This document shows positions 58,876 to 64,000 of a DNA stretch of 64,000 nt, piece by piece (position 1 is the stretch's first letter; the number at the start of each line of letters is the position of its first letter). A model generated the notes under the pieces. That model was not told the origin of the DNA. It ran no database searches and saw only the letters and a list, made by a program, of their open reading frames with translations. The stretch comes from Deltaproteobacteria bacterium (GTDB taxonomy: Bacteria > Desulfobacterota > JAENJC01), in assembly GCA_030646755.1 (NCBI GenBank), contig JAUSKU010000084.1, forward strand, positions 1 through 64,000, read 5' to 3'. The translations under genes and the position numbers were made by a program.

Positions 58876-59375
58876 GAATCATTGTATGCGATACAGGCCC
58901 TATCCTACATTTAATAGAGGCGGGACTTTTGGGACTACTTCAAGACGTTGGTAAAGTCTATATTCCTAAAATGGTAGACTCTGAAATGTCCGATCTGCAT
59001 CAGCATTGGGAAAAAGAAAGGCCGGATTGGATACAGATTGAACAGTTGAGACAGGATGAAGTTTATAAAGCCGAAGCCTTGTTCCTTTCGGGGATATTGG
59101 ATGACGGAGAGGCGGAAGCGGTAATTCTCGCCAAAAGACTCAAAGCAGAATGGTTTTTGACCGATGATACAGAGGCACGGATTTTTGCCGATTCATTAGG
59201 CATCGAGGTGCACGGTTCTCTGGGTATTGTGCTTTGGTCCGCCGCAGTCGGCAATTTGAGTTACGCAGAATCAAAGGATGCGCTTGATAGGCTTTCTAAA
59301 ACATCACTCTGGATTTCAAAAAATATACTGTCTCAAGCTCAGAAGGCCCTAAAGACGATGTTTGAAGAAAGTTAA
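58872..59375 (+). CDS. DUF3368-type PIN-domain toxin
   Basis: A 167-residue PIN protein of DUF3368 style: MRIIVCDTGPILHLIEAGLL with first catalytic aspartate, ILDDGEAEAVILAKRLKAEW and FLTDDTEARIFADSLGIEVH with later acidic residues, and GSLGIVLWSA. A frame from 58842 is longer, but ATG at 58872 overlaps the antitoxin stop in the usual way. Second gene of the module. Confidence 0.85.
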   Translation: MRIIVCDTGPILHLIEAGLLGLLQDVGKVYIPKMVDSEMSDLHQHWEKERPDWIQIEQLRQDEVYKAEALFLSGILDDGEAEAVILAKRLKAEWFLTDDTEARIFADSLGIEVHGSLGIVLWSAAVGNLSYAESKDALDRLSKTSLWISKNILSQAQKALKTMFEES

Positions 59376-59407
59376 CTTCTCACCGCACCACCGCCATTGC
59401 AAAGGCT

Positions 59408-59809
59408 TTACTTGCGACCTTCAACTTGTTCAACACCTTTCAAAAGTAGATTCACGCCGTCCTTTATGGCCTCGTTTTTGACAGACCTGAACCTAAGCAG
59501 CAATTGTATTTCTTCGGCAGACAGCTCCTCAAAACCGATCCCGCCGTATTTCTCCCCTTCTTCCGCCACTACCCCCTTTCCCCGCTTAATTTCCTTCTCT
59601 ATCCCTATGAAATAGGTCAAGGGCGCATTCAGGGCCTTTGATATTTTTTTCAGTTTTTCAATCGAGACCTTGTTCATGCCGCTTTCATACTTCTGTATCT
59701 GTTGGAACGAAACGCCGACTGCCTCCGCCAGCTTCATCTGGGATATACCAAGGGCCTCTCTTACCTTTTTAATCCGTAATCCGATCTCCTTGTCTTCCTT
59801 ATTCCCCAT
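59408..59809 (-). CDS. XRE-family transcription regulator
   Basis: A 133-residue protein: HTH at residues 9-65 (IGLRIKKVREALGISQMKLA, then EAVGVSFQQIQKYESGMNKV) and an acidic and charged C-terminal half with EKYGGIGFEELSAEEIQLLL, typical of phage-type repressors or of small XRE regulators of alpha-proteobacterial style. Direct repeats upstream (59847-59884) are likely binding sites. It faces the PIN toxin gene tail to tail. Confidence 0.82.
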   Translation of the reverse strand: MGNKEDKEIGLRIKKVREALGISQMKLAEAVGVSFQQIQKYESGMNKVSIEKLKKISKALNAPLTYFIGIEKEIKRGKGVVAEEGEKYGGIGFEELSAEEIQLLLRFRSVKNEAIKDGVNLLLKGVEQVEGRK

Positions 59810-59846
59810 GATAATTGCACCTCTTGGGGGAATCTTACAACCAACG

Positions 59847-59884
59847 GGCGAAAATAAATACTAACCTGTAGGCGAATAATATAT
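59847..59884. promoter_or_regulatory. direct repeats upstream of XRE gene
   Basis: GGCGAAAATAAATA and GGCGAATAATAT, starting 24 bases apart, at 40-75 bases before the XRE start. On the minus strand each reads as an AT-rich block ending TTCGCC. Two to two-and-a-half helical turns apart, they may bind the repressor. A TTGACA sequence follows nearby (59884-59889). Confidence 0.4.
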
Positions 59885-60067
59885 TGACAAATTCTAACAA
59901 AGGTTGTAGCATCGAGTTGTCTTTTATTGCTTCATTCTTTATGTACCCCCTTTTGCGCTTCAAGAGGTCTGCTTATGCGTAACAAAGACACCTTTCTTTA
60001 TAACAAGGCCTTTCCTGGCGTACTTTCGGGAGAGGCTTTTTTGTTTGAGAAGCGGCCTCGCATATTT

Positions 60068-60116
60068 CCCCTCTTTGTAAAAGAGGGGTAAACCAAGTCC
60101 CCCTTTGGAAAAGGGG
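60068..60116. repeat. twin hairpins CCCCTCTTT and CCCCCTTT
   Basis: CCCCTCTTT/AAAGAGGGG and CCCCCTTT/AAAAGGGG form two adjacent hairpins in the 59865-60193 gap. Such sequences are common dispersed repeats; similar pieces occur at about 28636 and 49485. Apart from this the gap shows no gene. Confidence 0.5.
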
Positions 60117-60193
60117 TTTATGCCCTGCGGGTAGATTGAGGGGGATTTTATAAATATTTTTTTGGTATGGTCATTGATTTTACGGAGGCACTT

Positions 60194-63100
60194 ATGAGAT
60201 TAAAAATGAAGAACCTGACGTTTTCAAAAGTATCACTGAGCCTGGCTGCTTTGGTTTTGCTGGCGGTATTTGGCTTGGCGGGATGCGGGGGTGGCGGAGG
60301 CGGTGGAAGTTCACCCAGCGTTAATGACCCGATTAACGCTGCTCCAACAGGTGTCAAGCTCGTGGAGGTTTCCTCCCAGAATGTGGGGGAACTCAGCGCG
60401 AGTTGGCTGCCCGCCACTGACGACAGCACGCCCGCAACAGGTATTAGCTACCAGGTCCATGCATCCACCGATACCGGCTTCACGCCCAGCGCTGATACGC
60501 TCAAGTTTGAAGGCACAGGTGTTAATTCCGCCAACATTATTAGCGGCCTGGCCAACGGCACACGCTACAGCGTGCGTCTGGTGGCAATTGATCAGCAGGG
60601 CTCCAGCACCGCGAGCGATGTGCTGGAGGTCACTATTGCTGACACGGCTGCCACACTACAAGCGGGCGTGATCGTCATGCCTCTTGCAACGACCGAGGTG
60701 GCCCAAATCAATGCAGACAGCGTGGTACTGAGCGCAGGGGTGGCTGCCCCTGCGGTAGGCTCATACATCTCCAGCGCCGATGGTTACGGTTTCCTGCGCA
60801 AGGTGACAGGCGTTACACAGTCCGCTGACGGGGCTACGGTGCAAACCCAGAGCGCATCCATCAACGAAGTCCTGTCCAGTGTGCAGGTATCTTCCAGTTT
60901 CAAGATGACGAGTGTGCCCGAAGAAGTAGCCAATTCCGCTATCCAAAGTAGTTCGATTAAATTTGCCGCAGCGAAGAATAAAACACCTGCCTCATTCGCC
61001 TGGCCGCAAACAGGTTTCAGTTATAGCGCCACGCCAATTGCCAACTCCCGGCTTGCTTCTACAGGCTCGCAGGCGGAGCGTGCCACAGCAACGGCAGCCA
61101 GCCAGTTCCAGGCAGGGGCGGACCTCACTGAGTCAGGTTCTTGGGCCAAGGTAACAGCGCCTGACCATGTGGAAATCATGGACGGCGGCACGGGCAGCAT
61201 AAACATGGTAGTTGCGACTATCACCGACGATATCCCATTGGGTTCGAGCGCGCCCGCGGAGATTTGTGACGTGAAACTCGGCGCTGTTTCGGGAGGCGAT
61301 GGCAGCAACCCTGCGGGGGTTTCGGTCACACTGGGGGCGCTTGACATAATACAGTTCGAGGCGGCCACCGGTCGCATCAAAGTGGCGCACAAACCCATAA
61401 CGTTTAATGCCGCTGCTGGGACGAGCAACGCCGAGCCCTATAAAATAACGGCCACCGCCTATATAGATGACGTGGGTGACGGATGCAGCGGTGATAACTT
61501 CTGGTCCACCTGGCGGGAACAGATCGATTTTACGATTGAAATCCTGGTCGTGAACGACACCTTTCCCGAAAACGAAACAGCCGAAAAAGTCTTCACGGGC
61601 AGCGCCGGTTTTAAAGTCACCAACAACATCACTACATCCTTTGAGCCTACACTGAGTTTTGATAAACGCATTAGCGGCGCAAAGCTTGAATACGCACGTA
61701 TCGAAGTCGCGGCCAGTCCTAAGGTTGTTCAAACTTTGACTATAGCAGCCACCGCCCAAGGTGCGATGAATATAACTCAACCAATTATTTCACCCCGCGA
61801 ATTCTTCAAGGTCTATGTCACCCCGGGGGGCATACCGATTGTGGTCAGTGGTAAATTCCAGCTTGACATGCGCATCAAAGGCGACGTGTCCGGCGCACTC
61901 AATGCAACAGAACAACTCACTGTCGGCTACGATGAAGTGAGTTTCGGGCTGAAATACGAAAATGGCATATACACGCCAATCAACAGCGCGACGCCGGTTT
62001 ACAACCTGAGAATCGGTGGTGACGGCAAGGCTGAAGCCAATTTACAGATTTCGCTCCTGCCAAGTATGCAGATCACGGCCTACGAGGCCCTCACCGGCAA
62101 GGTAGTGCTTGAACCGTATCTTGCCGCGACGGCAGGCGTGGAAGGTTTTGTGCAGATAGATGCTGACTTCGATGCAAACGTCCAACTTAGCGGTTTGTCG
62201 GCAGATGCCGACTACAGATTGACCAAGGGCGCACTTACCGGCGGCACCAATGCTTGGCTGTATGCAGATTTTCATATATGGGATTACACGGTGGTCAAAT
62301 GGCCCTCTACCGCTGATGCCGACAAATACGACAGCTATTACAAATTAAATTTAATCACCGAAACGCCCTTCTTGGGCATACCAAGCCTGAGCGCCGCTGT
62401 GGACAGCGCCGCTATCAACGCCAGCGACAGCCGCGCCATCAAGGTTACCGGCACGGCAACCAATGTGCCCAACCCGCTCAAGAGCCTGTTTACAAATCTA
62501 CCTGATGCATACGTCACCTGGGAGCGCTGGACCCTGACGCGCATTATCGCGCCTAAAGACGTGGCTGCAGACAGCTACAAGGTATTAACAACATCCTCTG
62601 GCGACGGCAGTGAGGTGTGGGTTGTGCTGACCCAGCCCGGTACTTATACCGTGCGTGTAGGCGGTTATACCAACTGGGGTAGTTGGGCGCGGCAATACAC
62701 GGAAGTGCAAATCACAGTGGCCGATGCCAATAACAACGGCATTATGGATGATTGGGAAACCAAATTCGGCATCACCGACAGCGGCGCAGACACCGACGCA
62801 GACGGCAAAACCAACCTGCAGGAATGGCAGGTCGGCAGCAACCCTAAAATAAAGGACTACAATCTATCGCCTGTAGCAGTCTTTTTCAGTAATACCGACA
62901 ACGGCTTGCAGGTAAGTTTTGATGCTTCTTTATCGTCCGACAGTGACGGCACTATTGCCAGCTACGGCTGGGATTTTGGCGACGGCCAGACCGGCGTCGG
63001 CAGCACAGTCAGCCACACCTATGCCAGCGCCGGGACGTACACTGTTACTCTTCAGATAACCGATGACAAAGCTGCAAGCGCAAACAGCAGCGCGAGTGTT

Positions 63101-64000
63101 AGCGTCGGGATTGCGAATTCGGCCCCTGTTGCGAATGCGGGTACTGACCAGGACGCGGCAACTGGCACACAGGTGACGCTAAACGGCAGCGGGAGCAGCG
63201 ATGCCAACGGCGATACGCTGACTTATATTTGGTCGTTTACGTCAAAGCCCGCCGGGAGTACAGCGGCGCTGTCGAGTGCGACTGTAGTCAACCCGACTTT
63301 TACGGCTGATAAGGACGGAGCGTACGTGCTTAGCCTGGTTGTTAATGACGGCCAGGTGGCCAGCGTTGCGGATACGGCGACGATCACGGCAGCGACCCCC
63401 GCCCCAGTTGGCACGGGCAGAATGCCCGACACCAACCAGACGACGAGTTACACGACCACTTTCGGCGAGGACCATGATTACACAATAAACCCGCCGTCAT
63501 ATACAGATAACGGCGACGGCACGGTCACGGACAACGTAACCGGCCTTGTCTGGCAGAAGCAGGATGATGCGACAACAAGGACATGGGACAATGCGGGCAC
63601 CTACTGTGATGCATCAACCCTCGGCGGATATTCAGACTGGCGTCTGCCCAGCCAGATTGAGCTTATCAGCATTATTGATAATGGCGTTTACAACCCCTCA
63701 ATCAACACGACATTTTTCCCAGGCACATCCTCCTCGTACTATTGGGCGTCTACCACGTACGCCAACAACACATCGGGCGCGTGGATTGTGATTTTCAGCT
63801 ACGGCGGCTCGCACTACAATAATAAGACGTATTCAAATTATGCGCGGTGCGTTCGGGGCGGACAGACCACCCCAAACCTCACTGACAATGGCAATGGAAC
63901 AGTGACGGACGGTGGCACCCTTTTGACGTGGCAGCAGGGAGAGAGCAGCGCTATGGCATGGGAAGCTGCACTCACTTATTGTGAAGGCCTATCCCTGGCA
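60194..64000 (+). CDS. large lipoprotein with PKD and DUF1566 domains (partial)
   Basis: Open for 1269 codons and still open at the window end. A lipoprotein signal (LAALVLLAVFGLAGCGGG) has its lipobox cysteine near residue 35, followed by a glycine run. A fibronectin type III-like domain (residues 50-150) comes next, then a long region without a name. Around residue 860 is a calcium-type DTDADGKTNLQEW, then a PKD domain (YGWDFGDGQTGVGSTVSHTY), a second PKD-like domain with NSAPVANAGTDQDA, then DUF1566 (TDNVTGLVWQKQDD and YSDWRLPSQIELISIIDNG, repeated in part near the end). Surface adhesion or binding is likely. GGAGGCACTT precedes the ATG. Composition is richer in G and C than its neighbours. 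Confidence 0.82.
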   Translation, partial: MRLKMKNLTFSKVSLSLAALVLLAVFGLAGCGGGGGGGSSPSVNDPINAAPTGVKLVEVSSQNVGELSASWLPATDDSTPATGISYQVHASTDTGFTPSADTLKFEGTGVNSANIISGLANGTRYSVRLVAIDQQGSSTASDVLEVTIADTAATLQAGVIVMPLATTEVAQINADSVVLSAGVAAPAVGSYISSADGYGFLRKVTGVTQSADGATVQTQSASINEVLSSVQVSSSFKMTSVPEEVANSAIQSSSIKFAAAKNKTPASFAWPQTGFSYSATPIANSRLASTGSQAERATATAASQFQAGADLTESGSWAKVTAPDHVEIMDGGTGSINMVVATITDDIPLGSSAPAEICDVKLGAVSGGDGSNPAGVSVTLGALDIIQFEAATGRIKVAHKPITFNAAAGTSNAEPYKITATAYIDDVGDGCSGDNFWSTWREQIDFTIEILVVNDTFPENETAEKVFTGSAGFKVTNNITTSFEPTLSFDKRISGAKLEYARIEVAASPKVVQTLTIAATAQGAMNITQPIISPREFFKVYVTPGGIPIVVSGKFQLDMRIKGDVSGALNATEQLTVGYDEVSFGLKYENGIYTPINSATPVYNLRIGGDGKAEANLQISLLPSMQITAYEALTGKVVLEPYLAATAGVEGFVQIDADFDANVQLSGLSADADYRLTKGALTGGTNAWLYADFHIWDYTVVKWPSTADADKYDSYYKLNLITETPFLGIPSLSAAVDSAAINASDSRAIKVTGTATNVPNPLKSLFTNLPDAYVTWERWTLTRIIAPKDVAADSYKVLTTSSGDGSEVWVVLTQPGTYTVRVGGYTNWGSWARQYTEVQITVADANNNGIMDDWETKFGITDSGADTDADGKTNLQEWQVGSNPKIKDYNLSPVAVFFSNTDNGLQVSFDASLSSDSDGTIASYGWDFGDGQTGVGSTVSHTYASAGTYTVTLQITDDKAASANSSASVSVGIANSAPVANAGTDQDAATGTQVTLNGSGSSDANGDTLTYIWSFTSKPAGSTAALSSATVVNPTFTADKDGAYVLSLVVNDGQVASVADTATITAATPAPVGTGRMPDTNQTTSYTTTFGEDHDYTINPPSYTDNGDGTVTDNVTGLVWQKQDDATTRTWDNAGTYCDASTLGGYSDWRLPSQIELISIIDNGVYNPSINTTFFPGTSSSYYWASTTYANNTSGAWIVIFSYGGSHYNNKTYSNYARCVRGGQTTPNLTDNGNGTVTDGGTLLTWQQGESSAMAWEAALTYCEGLSLA

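Noticed and set aside
60148..63475. Several antisense open frames against the large lipoprotein
   Set aside because: They are shadows of a GC-richer coding frame; none has a ribosome binding site or a domain.

Overview
The window reads as a chromosome segment of a Gram-negative, anaerobic or microaerophilic bacterium with moderate GC. Evidence for an outer membrane is the lipid A enzyme LpxI, a lipobox protein and several signal peptides. Evidence for anaerobic respiration is a complete narGHJI nitrate reductase, two NarK-type carriers, a hemerythrin and an SfrAB/NuoFG-like oxidoreductase. The gene content would suit Nitrospirota or a Desulfobacterota-like lineage, but that is an impression; no rRNA or other decisive marker is present.

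Layout. 1-2659: lipid-type genes (methyltransferase, Rossmann protein, PlsC-like acyltransferase). 2790-6570: a four-gene operon of a Ycf46-like AAA+ ATPase fused to an FtsH-type M41 peptidase domain, a Ycf35/DUF1257 protein, a DUF2997 protein and a radical SAM activase, meeting an XRE regulator tail to tail; similar inverted repeats lie upstream of both units. 6617-9986: small accessory genes (NosD-like beta-helix, hemerythrin, DUF2299, DUF2769). 10098-20866: nitrate respiration (narK, narI, narJ, narH, narG, cytochrome c, uspA, second narK) with a clear sigma70 promoter before the cytochrome gene. 21321-24418: a lone Phd antitoxin, then PAP2, DegT and LpxI. 24507-33360: an SfrBA-like pair split by an accessory island holding a tandem array of truncated S8 peptidases and a two-gene cassette bracketed by copies of the sfrB 3' end. 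33466-41240: housekeeping genes (HU, livF, der, fecR-type, era, rnc, phoH). 41300-42803: hgcAB, the mercury methylation genes. 42806-59400: metabolic genes (xerD, HAD, ald, ilvD, ilvB, ilvN) mixed with toxin-antitoxin pairs and a truncated TOTE-type primase-helicase. 60194-64000: a large lipoprotein with PKD and DUF1566 domains, running off the window.

The strongest points for follow-up are: hgcAB on the same contig as a nitrate reductase; the AAA+/M41-DUF1257-DUF2997-radical SAM operon; and a repeated insertion pattern in which two-gene cassettes sit between the native 3' end of a host gene (sfrB, ald) and a second, diverged, in-frame copy of that 3' end. In both cases the extra copy stops at a short TGTCCC-type repeat. 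Related repeats also abut a truncated S8 peptidase and the mazF cassette behind hgcB. This looks like a common mode of small-cassette insertion for which no recombinase is encoded nearby.
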